A stretch of DNA of 64,000 nucleotides from Halorussus salinisoli (GCA_005239435.1 SZNP01000006.1:301080-365079); one strand, 5' to 3'. Positions 25,238-35,474 are shown, counted from the first letter of the stretch. A program made the numbers and translations. Notes: a model not told the origin generated them from the letters alone.

Positions 25238-26620
25238 TCACGACGCTTCTTCCACGCTTCCGCGCTCCTCCATCATCGCGGCCGCCTTCGCCGCCCATCC
25301 GCCCCACTGGAACCCGGCCGCGACGACGAGGAGAGCCCAGACGAAGTAGAGGAAGATGCCCGCGTAGACCCCCTCGACGCCGAATCCGAGGCGCACGCCG
25401 AACAGCCACGAGAAGCCGACCATGAAGCCGAACATCCCCGTGGTCCGGGCGACGAAGGGCGTCCGGGTGTCGCTCCCGCCCTGCAAGGCCCCCGAGAGGA
25501 CGACGTAGAGGACGAGGAACGGCGAGACGAGACCGTAGATGCGGGCGAAGTCCGCGGCGTACTCCAGGGTCGCGGGGTCGTCGGTGAACAGGCGGACGAA
25601 CCACTCCGCGCCGAAGAAAAGCGCGAGACCGATGGACCCCACCGTCACGAGGCCGAGCGCCGAACTCGCCCACCCGTCGAATCGGGCGCGGTCGGGGTCG
25701 CCCTCGCCGAGCGCCTGTCCGACGACGACGCTGGAGGCGACGTGGTAGCCCCGCGAGAGGGGACTCGTGACCTGTTGGTGCATCCGGCGACCGATCTGGT
25801 ACGCGGCGTTGACTTCGGTGCCGAACGCGAGCAAGATGGAGTTGAAGGGGAACTCCGCGACGGTGGCCGCGAGGCCCTCCGCGATTCGCGGGGCGCTGAC
25901 TTCGAGGAGTTGCTTGGCGATGGTGGTGTCGGTGGGCCGGGCGAACGAGGCCTCGGCCCACGGCCCACGGATGGCCGCGAGGAGTGCAACGGCGGTGAAC
26001 AGATTGCCGAACGCGGTGGCGATTCCGACGCCGACGATTTCGAGTCGAGGGACGGGACCGACGCCGAGTCCGAGCGCTACCGTGCCGACGATGTTGAGCA
26101 GGTTCGAGACGACGTTGACGTACATCGGCGTTCGGGTGTCTCCGGTGCCCTGGAGGGAGCGCGCGGCGACGAGCGAGACGTGGCGAGCAGGTGCAGTGGC
26201 GAAGATGACGGCGAGATAGGTGCCGCCCATCGCGGCGACGCCCGGCGGTGCCCCGAGCAGGGAGATGGCCGCCTCGCCAGCGAACAGGCCGAAGAGGATG
26301 AACGGGATTCCGGCGAGGACGCCGACGAGGATGGCCTGCATGATCGCCTCGTCGCGGTTGGCGGTGGCGTCGCTACCCGTGTCCTGACTCGACAGCGCAA
26401 TCGCACCGCTCCCGAGGCCGAGACCGATTCGGAGGGGGAGTCGGGCGAAGAGGTCCGCGAGACCGATGGCGGCGACCGCGGCGGGCGAGAACAGGCCCGT
26501 CACGACGATGTCGGTCGTCCGCATCAGCGTCCGGAGCGTCTGCTCGGCCATGACCGGCCACGACAACGAGAGGACGCGCCGCCAGACGGCGAACAGGCGG
26601 GTGCGGACGGACTCGACCAT
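25238..26620 (-). CDS. MATE family efflux transporter
   Basis: This 460-residue protein has about 12 helices in two homologous halves. The first half starts WPVMAEQTLRTLMRTTDIVV and carries the ARSLQGTGDTRTPMYVN loop, mirrored in the second half by SGALQGGSDTRTPFVA, as expected for MATE exporters. It exports cationic or other drugs against sodium or protons; the substrate is unknown. A different MATE gene lies at 49361. It is convergent with citrate synthase and single. Confidence 0.88.
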   Translation of the reverse strand: MVESVRTRLFAVWRRVLSLSWPVMAEQTLRTLMRTTDIVVTGLFSPAAVAAIGLADLFARLPLRIGLGLGSGAIALSSQDTGSDATANRDEAIMQAILVGVLAGIPFILFGLFAGEAAISLLGAPPGVAAMGGTYLAVIFATAPARHVSLVAARSLQGTGDTRTPMYVNVVSNLLNIVGTVALGLGVGPVPRLEIVGVGIATAFGNLFTAVALLAAIRGPWAEASFARPTDTTIAKQLLEVSAPRIAEGLAATVAEFPFNSILLAFGTEVNAAYQIGRRMHQQVTSPLSRGYHVASSVVVGQALGEGDPDRARFDGWASSALGLVTVGSIGLALFFGAEWFVRLFTDDPATLEYAADFARIYGLVSPFLVLYVVLSGALQGGSDTRTPFVARTTGMFGFMVGFSWLFGVRLGFGVEGVYAGIFLYFVWALLVVAAGFQWGGWAAKAAAMMEERGSVEEAS

Positions 26621-26959
26621 GCGTGTTCGGACCTGCGACGGAAGCCGAATCAGTGTACCGAAACGAGCGAGTCGTTCGTCGGGCGAGCGAGGAAACGGCC
26701 ACCAGATTTACATACGGTGATAGCGTGTGCCGTCCGTCAGACGGCCGTCTTATCCCGCCGCAGTCTTGCGGTTTTACTTTCACTCCGTCCACCGGGGGTT
26801 TAAGTTCATGCATCGTCTGGTTCCAACTGCGCGTCACACGCTTCGCGCCCACTTCCCCCTTTCCCCCTGTTCCAACGCCCGGCAGTCACATCTGACTGCT
26901 CGGACAGCGCTGAGTACAGGTGAAAAAGCGTTAAAGAGACACCGGGACTAGTTTGGGCT
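26621..26959. other. Intergenic region, 339 bp
   Basis: This divergent spacer separates the MATE gene and threonine ammonia-lyase. It includes a small hairpin (GCCGTC at 26729-26734 with GACGGC at 26740-26745), a GGTTTAAG element near 26798 and, close to the right end, a GCGTTAAAG TATA-like box (about 26928-26936) for ilvA. No coding sequence is supported. Confidence 0.55.
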
Positions 26960-28171
26960 ATGGTAGATCTCTCGGACGTTCTCGACGCTCGGGTACGGGT
27001 AGAGGAGACGGCCCGGCGAACACCGTTGGACTACAGTCACACCTTCTCCGACATGACCGGCGCGGAGGTCCACCTGAAACTGGAGACGTTCCAGCGCACG
27101 GGGTCGTTCAAGATTCGCGGTGCGACCAACCGCATCAAGACGCTCACCGAGGACGAGAAATCTGCGGGCGTCGTCACGGCGAGCGCGGGCAACCACGCAC
27201 AGGGCGTGGCGCTCGCGGCGACCAAGAGCGGCGTGGACTCGAAAATCGTGATGCCGGAGAACGCGCCTATCTCGAAGATCAAGGCGACCCGCGACTACGG
27301 CGCGACGGTCGTCCTCCACGGCGACGACTACAACGACGCCCAGACCAGGGCCCACGAACTCGAAGCGGAGGAGGGCCGAACGTACGTCCACGCCTTCGAC
27401 GACGAGATGGTGATGGCCGGACAGGGCACCATCGGCCTCGAAATCATCGAGGACCTGCCGGACGTGGACACCGTGGTCGTCCCCATCGGCGGCGGCGGGC
27501 TCATCGCGGGAGTCGCGACGGCGGTCAAAGAGCAAAAGCCGGACGCGCGAGTCGTCGGCGTGCAGGCCGAGGGCGCGTCGAGTGCGGCACAGTCGCTCCA
27601 GAAGGGCGAGGTTCACACGCTCGACTCGGTGGACACCATCGCCGACGGTATCGCAACTCGGAGCGTGGGTCAGAAGCCCTTCGGAGTCATCGAGGAGTAC
27701 GCAGACGAGGTCGTCACGGTCTCAGACTCGGAGATCGCCGTGGCGGTCACGCACCTCCTCGAACGGGCCAAGACCCTCGTGGAGGGCGCTGGCGCGGTCC
27801 CGCTCGCGGCACTGCTGAGCGGAGCCATCGACTACGACGAGGACGAGGTCGTCGTCCCACTCCTGTCGGGCGGTAACATCGACATGAACACGCTCACGAC
27901 GGTCATCATGCGTGGACTGGTCGAGACCGGCCGGTACGTCAAGATTCGCACGGTCCTCGAAGACCGACCCGGAGCGCTCGACGACCTGCTCGACGTCATC
28001 TCGGCCCAGCAGGCCAACATCTACGGCATCCAGCACGACCGGACCTCGCGGGACATCGGCATGAACGCCGCCGAGGTCGAACTGGACCTCGAGACGCGCG
28101 GGCAGGACCACGTCGAGACCCTGCTCTCGGCACTGCGCGAAGAGGGATTCGACGTGGAGATATTGGCGTGA
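26960..28171 (+). CDS. ilvA: Threonine ammonia-lyase
   Basis: This 403-residue PLP enzyme deaminates threonine to 2-oxobutyrate. K51 in TGSFKIRGATN is the PLP lysine, SAGNHAQG (about 74-81) binds the cofactor phosphate side, and the tetraglycine loop is PIGGGGLIAG. The C-terminal ACT-like domain (about 330-403, VKIRTVLEDRPGALDDLLD) is the regulatory part of the shorter, TdcB/archaeal-type enzymes. RidA follows 45 bp downstream and removes the reactive imine this enzyme releases, which supports the assignment. A second, diverged copy is at 40734-41951. A TATA-like GCGTTAAAG lies 25-30 bp upstream. Confidence 0.93.
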   Translation: MVDLSDVLDARVRVEETARRTPLDYSHTFSDMTGAEVHLKLETFQRTGSFKIRGATNRIKTLTEDEKSAGVVTASAGNHAQGVALAATKSGVDSKIVMPENAPISKIKATRDYGATVVLHGDDYNDAQTRAHELEAEEGRTYVHAFDDEMVMAGQGTIGLEIIEDLPDVDTVVVPIGGGGLIAGVATAVKEQKPDARVVGVQAEGASSAAQSLQKGEVHTLDSVDTIADGIATRSVGQKPFGVIEEYADEVVTVSDSEIAVAVTHLLERAKTLVEGAGAVPLAALLSGAIDYDEDEVVVPLLSGGNIDMNTLTTVIMRGLVETGRYVKIRTVLEDRPGALDDLLDVISAQQANIYGIQHDRTSRDIGMNAAEVELDLETRGQDHVETLLSALREEGFDVEILA

Positions 28172-28216
28172 GACGTTCTTGCTCAAGTTTAAGTTACAGG
28201 GCGTGAAGAATGCGGT

Positions 28217-28597
28217 ATGAAGCGCATTATCAGCACGCAGGAAGCTCCCGAGGCGGTCGGTGCGTACAGTCAGGCGACGACTAACGGCGACATAGTGTTC
28301 ACCGCGGGCCAGATTCCCATGACGCCCGACGGGGACCTGCTGGACGACGAGGAGATAGCGGTCCAGACCCGCCAGAGTCTGGAGAACGTCAAGGCCATCC
28401 TCGAAGAGGAGGGCCTGACGATGCAGAACGTGCTGAAGGTCACTGTGTTCATGGACGACATCGACGACTTCGACGAGATGAACGACGCCTACAAGGAGTA
28501 CTTCCAGGACAATCCGCCCGCCCGGAGCGCGGTAGAAGCGGGCAACCTCCCGAAGGGCGTCGGCGTCGAAATCGAGGCTATCGCCACCAGCGAGTAA
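28217..28597 (+). CDS. ridA: RidA family enamine/imine deaminase
   Basis: This 126-residue YjgF/RidA/UK114 protein hydrolyses reactive 2-imino acids, such as 2-iminobutyrate released by threonine ammonia-lyase, to the 2-oxoacid. Characteristic blocks are APEAVGAYSQATTNGDIVFTAGQIP at the N-terminus (split around residues 9-33), the conserved arginine in PPARSAVEAGNLPKG (about 104-118) and the C-terminal VEIEAIA strand. It lies directly behind ilvA on the same strand. A TTTAAG element about 30 bp upstream hints at an additional promoter. Confidence 0.93.
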   Translation: MKRIISTQEAPEAVGAYSQATTNGDIVFTAGQIPMTPDGDLLDDEEIAVQTRQSLENVKAILEEEGLTMQNVLKVTVFMDDIDDFDEMNDAYKEYFQDNPPARSAVEAGNLPKGVGVEIEAIATSE

Positions 28598-28615
28598 CGT
28601 GGTGAGAGCAGTCGC

Positions 28616-28807
28616 GTGCGCCCTCGCGTGAAGGCCAGTCTCCTCTGGGGACTCGTCGGCGTCCTCGCCTTTCTGGTCGCCCTTCAGGGGTACGAACTGG
28701 CGACGGGGTATCGTTACTCGCTCGCGGTCAAATTCGGCGCGTCACTGGCCGTCGGCGTCGGTGCGACCGGCCTGTCGTATCTGGCCGAAGGAAGACTGTT
28801 CGAGTAG
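28616..28807 (+). CDS. Small two-helix membrane protein
   Basis: This 63-residue protein starts at GTG 28616, 19 bp after the RidA stop. It has two hydrophobic helices (LLWGLVGVLAFLVALQGYE and a glycine/alanine-rich second, about 38-57). A GTG four codons later is an alternative start. It is unlikely to be noise, because the frame is compact, G+C-biased at third positions and tightly spaced in the ilvA-ridA run. Function is unknown. Confidence 0.6.
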   Translation: MRPRVKASLLWGLVGVLAFLVALQGYELATGYRYSLAVKFGASLAVGVGATGLSYLAEGRLFE

Positions 28808-28954
28808 AGCGCCGTTTCGAAAATATTTTTCGTTCTTTGAGCATCTCTTTTATTCGTTAAACGGTCAAAGATGTGTCTCTCGTGGCGTGCGACCGAATTT
28901 CGACGGCCGCGGCCGGCCGATACCTCGGCCCGGGCCGCCGACTCGAAGGGAAGG

Positions 28955-28961
28955 GTTTAAG
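28955..28961 (+). promoter_or_regulatory. TATA box of the tRNA-Ser gene
   Basis: GTTTAAG is 27-33 bp upstream of the tRNA 5' end at 28988, the usual distance for an archaeal promoter. A purine-rich GAAGGGAAGG precedes it as a BRE-like stretch. Confidence 0.6.
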
Positions 28962-28987
28962 CGCAGGACGGAACTACCATCGTCCGG

Positions 28988-29069
28988 GCCGGGATGGCCG
29001 AATGGCAAAGCGCACGCCTGGAAAGCGTGTCCCCTTACGGGGTTCTGGGTTCAAATCCCAGTCCCGGCG
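28988..29069 (+). tRNA. tRNA-Ser (GGA)
   Basis: The 82-nt tRNA has a 7-bp acceptor stem GCCGGGA/TCCCGGC with G discriminator. The anticodon stem is CACGC/GCGTG with loop CTGGAAA (anticodon GGA, reading UCC/UCU). It has a long variable arm built on CCCC/GGGG, diagnostic of serine tRNA. The T arm is CTGGG/CCCAG with TTCAAAT. The CCA end is not encoded. A run of five T (29070-29074) follows directly and should terminate transcription. Confidence 0.95.
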
Positions 29070-29074
29070 TTTTT
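29070..29074 (+). terminator. T-run after tRNA-Ser
   Basis: Five consecutive T immediately follow the discriminator base. This is the typical archaeal terminator for a single tRNA gene. Confidence 0.55.
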
Positions 29075-29451
29075 GCTGCGAACTACGCGGCGAGTAACTC
29101 GTCTGCTCGCCAGATCTGTGAGCGGAAAACGACCGTAAGAGACCGATTCGGGAGGACGTGAAGTACTCTCGTACGGACAGATTAGACGAGCGTCTTCGAC
29201 GGGGGAGTTTCGTCGTATCGGCGGCCTCTGAGCCGAAATTAACGCCCGTAGCGCGGTTACGGTCATATAAACCCCCGACGACCGCTGGGTCGGAGCGGCG
29301 GCGATTCTGTGCCACACTTTCTCAGAGGATTGTCCGGTATCGAGTTTCTCCACGCTGATTTCCCGGCAAGCCGGACAACGTTTCGTCGTGTTACCAATTG
29401 TCTTGGAAGCAAACATTTATATAGAAGCACAATCATATCTTCGGGTGTACT
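29075..29451. other. Intergenic region upstream of the thermosome gene
   Basis: This gap of about 377 bp separates tRNA-Ser and the chaperonin gene. Its last 40 bp hold a strong TATA box (TTTATATA, 29416-29423). The rest shows no supportable gene; short open frames are not coding-like. Such a long upstream region would be available for heat-shock regulation. Confidence 0.55.
29416..29423 (+). promoter_or_regulatory. Thermosome promoter TATA box
   Basis: TTTATATA sits 29-36 bp upstream of the ATG at 29452 and implies a leader of only a few bases. A box this close to consensus fits a strongly expressed, heat-inducible gene. Confidence 0.65.
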
Positions 29452-31107
<1,656 letters not shown>

Positions 31108-31326
31108 GATAGGCCCATCGCCTAACTCCGCCGTCTTCCGACCTCAACCGTATCGCCCGACTGCCGCGTCGAACCGCGTGCTGTCGTAGACAGTACGGAT
31201 TTCGTTTTCGTGTTCCTGCTTCTGCCGAGTCGAATCGTCCACCGAGGAGGAAGTTCGTGCGGCGAGCGTTGCGGGATTCGCCGGGTTTAGATAGTTTATA
31301 GTGGCCACGGGGACGACCAGCCACGT

Positions 31327-32322
31327 ATGGACACGCTCCTGCTGAACCAGGACGCCGTAGACGAGAACACGCAGATGGCGGAAGTCATCCGGGCTATCGA
31401 GGACGCCTTCGCGGCGTACGCTCGCGGTGACGCCCAGATGCCCGCGAAGTCGTACATCGACCTGCCCCAGTACAACGGGGACTTCCGGTCGATGCCCGCG
31501 TATCTCGAAGCCGAGGACTGGGACGCCGCCGGTATCAAGTGGGTCAACGTCCACCCCGACAACCCCGAGGAGTTCGACCTGCCGACCGTGATGGGGACGA
31601 TGGTCTACTCGAACCCCGAGAACGCCTTCCCGCTGGCCATCATGGACGGTACCGAACTGACGATGAAGCGGACCGGCGCGGCCGCCGCAGTCGCCACCGA
31701 CCACCTCGCAGTCGAGGACGCGACGACGATGGGTATCGTCGGCGCTGGCGTCCAGTCGTACACCCAGTTGGAGGCCGTCTCGGAGATTCGACCCATCGAG
31801 GAGGTCGTCGTCAGCGACCTCGACGAGGAACGGGTCGCCGACTTCATCGCCTACTTCGAGGACGACTTCGACGTGCGCGCTGGCTCCATCGAGGAGGCCG
31901 CCCAGTGTGACGTGCTCTCGACAGTCACTCCCGTCGAGGACCCCATCGTCTCGCGCGAGGACATCGGCGAGCACACTCACGTCAACGCGATGGGTGCGGA
32001 CGCCGAAGGCAAGCACGAACTCGCCGACGAGATTCTGCTCGACTCGAAACTCGTCATCGACGACCACGCCCAGACGACCCACTCGGGCGAAATCAACGTC
32101 CCCTACCACGAGGGCGTGCTGACCGACGACGACATCTACGGCGAAGTCGGTGACATCGTGGTCGGCGACCTGGAGGGCCGGACCGACGACGACGGCGTCA
32201 CGGTCTTCGACAGCACCGGTCTCGCCATTCAGGACGTGGCCGCGGCCCACGTCGTCTACGAACACGCCGACGAGAACGACAACGGCTACCCCTTCGACCT
32301 CATCGGCACCGGAACCCAGTAG
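31327..32322 (+). CDS. Ornithine cyclodeaminase/mu-crystallin family dehydrogenase
   Basis: This 331-residue enzyme belongs to the family that includes ornithine cyclodeaminase, archaeal alanine dehydrogenase and 1-pyrroline-2-carboxylate reductase. The substrate-binding half has MPAKSYIDLP and FRSMPAYL (about 39-60), and the TELTMKRTGAAAAVATDHLA block is conserved. The Rossmann motif is GIVGAGVQSYTQLEAV (about 138-153). The closing block DSTGLAIQDVAAAHVVYEHA is also typical. Which of the three reactions it performs cannot be told by eye. It is a single gene after the thermosome. A TATA-like GTTTATAG lies about 30 bp before the ATG. Confidence 0.87.
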   Translation: MDTLLLNQDAVDENTQMAEVIRAIEDAFAAYARGDAQMPAKSYIDLPQYNGDFRSMPAYLEAEDWDAAGIKWVNVHPDNPEEFDLPTVMGTMVYSNPENAFPLAIMDGTELTMKRTGAAAAVATDHLAVEDATTMGIVGAGVQSYTQLEAVSEIRPIEEVVVSDLDEERVADFIAYFEDDFDVRAGSIEEAAQCDVLSTVTPVEDPIVSREDIGEHTHVNAMGADAEGKHELADEILLDSKLVIDDHAQTTHSGEINVPYHEGVLTDDDIYGEVGDIVVGDLEGRTDDDGVTVFDSTGLAIQDVAAAHVVYEHADENDNGYPFDLIGTGTQ

Positions 32323-32323
32323 G

Positions 32324-32578
32324 TCAGGGAACCCGGTCCGTCGGCGCTTTTCGAGCGAAGTACCCCGTGATTTTCGAGAGAATCCAGACGACCACGATGA
32401 ACGGGAGAAGCGGAATCAGCAGAACGACCAGCCCCAGACCGTACGCGATTCCGATGGTCGTCATCTCGGCGTCGGGTCGCCCGCGATAGCTCGGCGTCAC
32501 CGTCCGCACGACCTTCTTCGCCGGTTCTGGAACGATACTCTCGTCTGCGTCTCCGTCGTCGGAACCCCCCTTGCTCAT
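32324..32578 (-). CDS. Small single-pass membrane protein
   Basis: This 84-residue protein has a charged N-terminal half (SKGGSDDGDADESI, then a TVTPSYRGRPDAEMTTIGI stretch). One long hydrophobic segment follows, GLGLVVLLIPLLPFIVVVWI (about 48-67), and then a short basic tail. The ATG at 32578 is preferred over one 14 codons upstream because it opens a conserved-looking polar start. It ends 1 bp past the convergent cyclodeaminase-family gene. No function is assigned. Confidence 0.65.
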   Translation of the reverse strand: MSKGGSDDGDADESIVPEPAKKVVRTVTPSYRGRPDAEMTTIGIAYGLGLVVLLIPLLPFIVVVWILSKITGYFARKAPTDRVP

Positions 32579-32729
32579 GGGAATCGTATCGACGACCGGA
32601 AGGATAAGCGTTTGTGGCAATCGGGTCTCGCCCCTTTCGTTTCGAGTGGTTCCGAGAGAAACGTCGGCGCGGCGGTGTCCGGCGGCATCTGATGTCCGCG
32701 TCGGAAGGGCTTCGAAGGCGACTATCGGT

Positions 32730-32972
32730 TCACGACAACTCGTCCCGAAGCAGAACTTCGTCGTCCTTCACTCCGCTTATCGCGGACTCCGGAATCGTGT
32801 ACTGGTCGTCGCTTCGGTCCCAGTCGAGTTGGTCGAAGACTCCCTCCGGAACGTCGTTCCAGTTGGGGTCCACGTAGGCGGTGTCGCCGGCGATATCGGT
32901 GGTGGTACCGATGCGCTGGTTGCTGTTCACGACGGCCTTGCCCTCGTCGTCGTCGGAGAGTTCCGCATTCAT
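32730..32972 (-). CDS. Small acidic PRC-barrel-like protein
   Basis: This 80-residue, very acidic protein has alternating short strands: GKAVVNSNQRIGTTTDIAGD, a TAYVDPNW segment and IPESAISGVKDDEVLLRDEL. The order (a strand ending in Gxxx-I-D, then a closing IxxVxDDxVxLR strand) is what a PRC-barrel domain looks like, so that is the best guess. The ATG at 32972 is used; upstream in-frame residues are unlikely. A neighbouring small membrane protein lies on the same strand. Confidence 0.6.
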   Translation of the reverse strand: MNAELSDDDEGKAVVNSNQRIGTTTDIAGDTAYVDPNWNDVPEGVFDQLDWDRSDDQYTIPESAISGVKDDEVLLRDELS

Positions 32973-33084
32973 GGCGGGTGCAGTACGGGAGGCGCAGGCA
33001 AAATTTCGGTGCTCACCGTCTCCGTCGGGTGTGTCGACGGACACCTCCGTTCAGTATTGTCGAAAAGAAGCCGCGATAGCCCAA

Positions 33085-33693
33085 CTAGGCGGCTTTCGGC
33101 ACGTTCTCCATGCGAACCTCGGGCGACATCTCGTGGGAGAGCGAGAAGAGGTTGAACACCGGGGAGCGACGTACGCCCTCTCGGAGCGTCTCGGCGTCCT
33201 CCTCGGTGAGGTCCGGGCCGCTGACCTCGATGTCGATGGTGAAGTCGTCGTAGGTCTCGTCGGAGTGGTCGGCGTCGCGGATGCCGAAGAACACTCGCGG
33301 GTCGAGGGTGACGTCGACCTCGGTTGCGAGGTCGTCGAGTTCGATCTCGTTCTCCATGGCGACGATGCCGAGGGTGGCGTTGATGCACCCCGTGAGTGCG
33401 GCCAGTGCGACTTCGACGGGTTCCGGCCGGTCCGCGGGGTCCACGAACCCCGCGTCGGCCTCGACTTCCTTGAACGCGCCGAGCGGGAAGGTGTACTGAC
33501 GGGTCTCGCGCCGTATCTCGTCGCCGCCGTAGCTGTACGCGTCGAGTTTCGCCAGCGTGTGCATCGCTCGCCCCTCCGCGACGCCGCGCGCGCCGAGGCC
33601 GAGCATCACGTCTTCGGGACTCTCCGTCGCCTGCTCGATGAAGTTCGGGTACTGTTCCAGGTCTACTCCGTGCTTTATGGTTTCTCGGGCCAT
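33085..33693 (-). CDS. OsmC family protein
   Basis: This 202-residue protein has the OsmC/Ohr fold. The core helix carries ALAALTGCINATLGIVA with the peroxidatic-type cysteine (about residue 109), preceded by PEPVEVAL. The second cysteine of Ohr/OsmC peroxidases, normally in a CPV motif near the C-terminus, is serine here (RRSPVFNLF), so a classic dithiol peroxide cycle is doubtful. The ATG at 33693 opens MARETIKHGV; a start seven codons earlier is possible. An AT-rich promoter follows on its upstream side (about 33715-33745), with TATTTAAC on the minus strand. Confidence 0.82.
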   Translation of the reverse strand: MARETIKHGVDLEQYPNFIEQATESPEDVMLGLGARGVAEGRAMHTLAKLDAYSYGGDEIRRETRQYTFPLGAFKEVEADAGFVDPADRPEPVEVALAALTGCINATLGIVAMENEIELDDLATEVDVTLDPRVFFGIRDADHSDETYDDFTIDIEVSGPDLTEEDAETLREGVRRSPVFNLFSLSHEMSPEVRMENVPKAA

Positions 33694-33928
33694 GGGAGAA
33701 TAGACGCCGGCCACAATGTTAAATATTTTTCATTATAATAATGGATTTCCCCGCTTAACGGTCTCTCGCAGCCGTATCGAGCGTTTACACGACGGCGAGG
33801 AGACCGGCCACGGGAACGCCAGTCGCTAGCTGGCAGTTCGACGACTCGTTCGGGCGTCGATGCCCCGGTGTTCCCCGGCAACCTTTAGCAGTACCTGAGC
33901 AGTATTTTTGTTTTCTAAGCATACCTCT
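33694..33928. other. Intergenic, divergent promoter region
   Basis: This AT-rich divergent spacer holds the OsmC promoter near 33715-33745. A second AT-rich patch (33901-33920, TTTTTGTTTTCTAA) lies about 10-28 bp before the ATG at 33929 and is a likely promoter for the interrupted gene there. No other gene is seen. Confidence 0.55.
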
Positions 33929-34480
33929 ATGGTTCTCCCCGACGACGGCTCCCGGGCGACGCGAAACGTCCAGTCGAAACGTTGAGGTGCCGCCCGCGAG
34001 TCGGCCCAGCTCGTGGGCGAGTTCGCCGAGGCAGTCAGGGACCGACTCCGGGACGCCCTCGCCGAGCAACTGCCCTCGCTCGGTTGGCAGACCGAGCGTC
34101 GAATCCGGCGGACTCCCGTGGACGTGGTGGGTACCGACGACGCCCGATTCGTCGCGGTCGAGTTGGAGTGGCGGCGTGCCGACCCGGTGAACAACACCGC
34201 GAAGCTGTTCTACTACGCCGAGGACGGCGAGATAGACGAGTACGACGAGGTGGTCGTCTGTCAACTCTTCTCGGGCTACTACGACCTGGCTTCGGGAGGA
34301 GTCTCCTCGAAGCGCGAAGTCGCGGAGTTCGCGGGCGAGACGGCCGCCGAGTCGGTCGAGCGGGTCTCGTTCCACCCGCTTCGACTGCCCATCGACCCGC
34401 CCAAGCGCGGCGGGGAGCGACCCGGTGGGTGGCGAGCGCGGACCGACGAGACGGCCGAAGAAGTGGCGTCTCTGCTCTGA
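33929..34480 (+). pseudogene. Hypothetical protein gene interrupted by an in-frame TGA
   Basis: An ATG at 33929 lies just behind an AT-rich promoter-like stretch and opens 18 coding-like codons (MVLPDDGSRATRNVQSKR). A TGA at 33983-33985 interrupts them. The same frame then continues without stop to 34480, giving another 164 codons. The part after the TGA can start only at GTG 34013 (155 residues), which has no promoter or ribosome site of its own. Codon bias is uniform on both sides of the TGA. The product would be a soluble alpha/beta protein with a VDVVG...FVAVELEWRR segment followed by DPVNNTAKL, faintly like a PD-(D/E)XK nuclease core; I do not assign a function. Confidence 0.6.
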
Positions 34481-34493
34481 ATCCGTCGGCGCG

Positions 34494-34874
34494 TCACTCC
34501 CGGAACTCCGACCGTTCGGGCCGACGTGGTCCGACGAAGAACCGGAATCCGAGACCGTACACCAGTCCGTACGAGAGCGCGAGCGTCAGCGCGTAGGCCA
34601 CGCCGAAGCCAGCGAGCGGAAACGAAAGCCCGACCCCGAATCGGTCGAGGAGCGGCGGAACTCCGAACGGGAGCAGGAAGCCGAGGACGAGCATCGTGAC
34701 GACCACCTCGGCGCGGCGCTCGTGCGCACCGGGCGCGGGCGAGCGCGACCCGACCCACAGCACTCCGGCGACGAACGCCGCGGAGACGAAGACGGCGAAC
34801 GCCCTCGTGGCGTCCACCGACGTCGCGGTCCGGGTGGCGTGGAGATACCACGCGACCGCCAGAAACCCGAGCAA
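34494..34874 (-). CDS. Multi-helix membrane protein with unclear start
   Basis: This 126-residue protein has about four membrane helices. The first usable start is TTG at 34874, but it falls inside the first hydrophobic helix. The same frame stays open upstream (through GLQWAITGAYVFLLGFLAVAW on the protein level) to the peroxiredoxin stop region, without ATG, GTG or TTG. The true gene may therefore begin with an unusual codon, or an upstream indel may have removed its start. No family is recognised. It is convergent with the interrupted gene at 33929-34480. Confidence 0.5.
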   Translation of the reverse strand: MLGFLAVAWYLHATRTATSVDATRAFAVFVSAAFVAGVLWVGSRSPAPGAHERRAEVVVTMLVLGFLLPFGVPPLLDRFGVGLSFPLAGFGVAYALTLALSYGLVYGLGFRFFVGPRRPERSEFRE

Positions 34875-35021
34875 GAAGACGTACGCGCCGGTTATCGCCC
34901 ACTGAAGACCGACGACTCGTCTCCGGCGGAGTCGGCCACGTCGGGCGTTCGACGCCGCGACGAAAAACTCTACCGGCGCTCCTCCGGCGTCGCGGGTCCA
35001 GCGTTTCCCGCGGGTCCGGCG

Positions 35022-35474
35022 CTACTCCAGCGCGACCAGTCCGTCGTCCAGCATGTCGCCCAGCACGTCGCGGGCGTGGCCGTCGGGGTCTACGCCCTCG
35101 TAGACCGCCTTCACCTCGCCATCTGCGAGGACGAAGGTCGTGCGCGGGGCCGCGCCGCGCGACGTGTCCACGCCGAAGGCGTCGGCGACTTCCCCCTCGG
35201 GGTCGGCCAGCAGGTCGAAGCGGAGTTCGTACTTCTCAGCGAACTCCTCGTGGCTCTCCACGTCGTCGGTCGAGACGCCGAACACCGAGACGCCGGCGTC
35301 GTGATAGCTCTCCAGTTCCCGGTCGAACTGCTCGGCTTCGGTCGTGCAACCGGGCGTGTCGTCGCGGGGGTAGAAGTACAGCACCGTCGGTTCCGAGAAG
35401 TCGAGCGCGATGGTCTCGCCGCGCTGGTTCGTGGCCTCGACGGTCGGCGCGTCGTCACCTGTTTCGAGCGTCAT
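35022..35474 (-). CDS. bcp: Peroxiredoxin, BCP/PrxQ type with one cysteine
   Basis: This 150-residue thiol peroxidase reduces peroxides. The peroxidatic cysteine C43 is in YPRDDTPGCTTEAEQF. BCP proteins usually have a resolving cysteine five residues later (CTxEAC); here that position is glutamine-glutamate, and no other cysteine exists, so it must work as a 1-Cys enzyme with an external thiol. The ATG at 35474 (MTLETGDDAPTV) is chosen; an upstream start would add nine residues. Its neighbour Hsp20 on the same strand suggests a stress-protein cluster. Confidence 0.9.
   Translation of the reverse strand: MTLETGDDAPTVEATNQRGETIALDFSEPTVLYFYPRDDTPGCTTEAEQFDRELESYHDAGVSVFGVSTDDVESHEEFAEKYELRFDLLADPEGEVADAFGVDTSRGAAPRTTFVLADGEVKAVYEGVDPDGHARDVLGDMLDDGLVALE

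Noticed and set aside
33983..33985. TGA as a selenocysteine codon
   Set aside because: Haloarchaea lack a known selenocysteine system and I see no selenocysteine insertion element. A nonsense mutation or translation restart is simpler.
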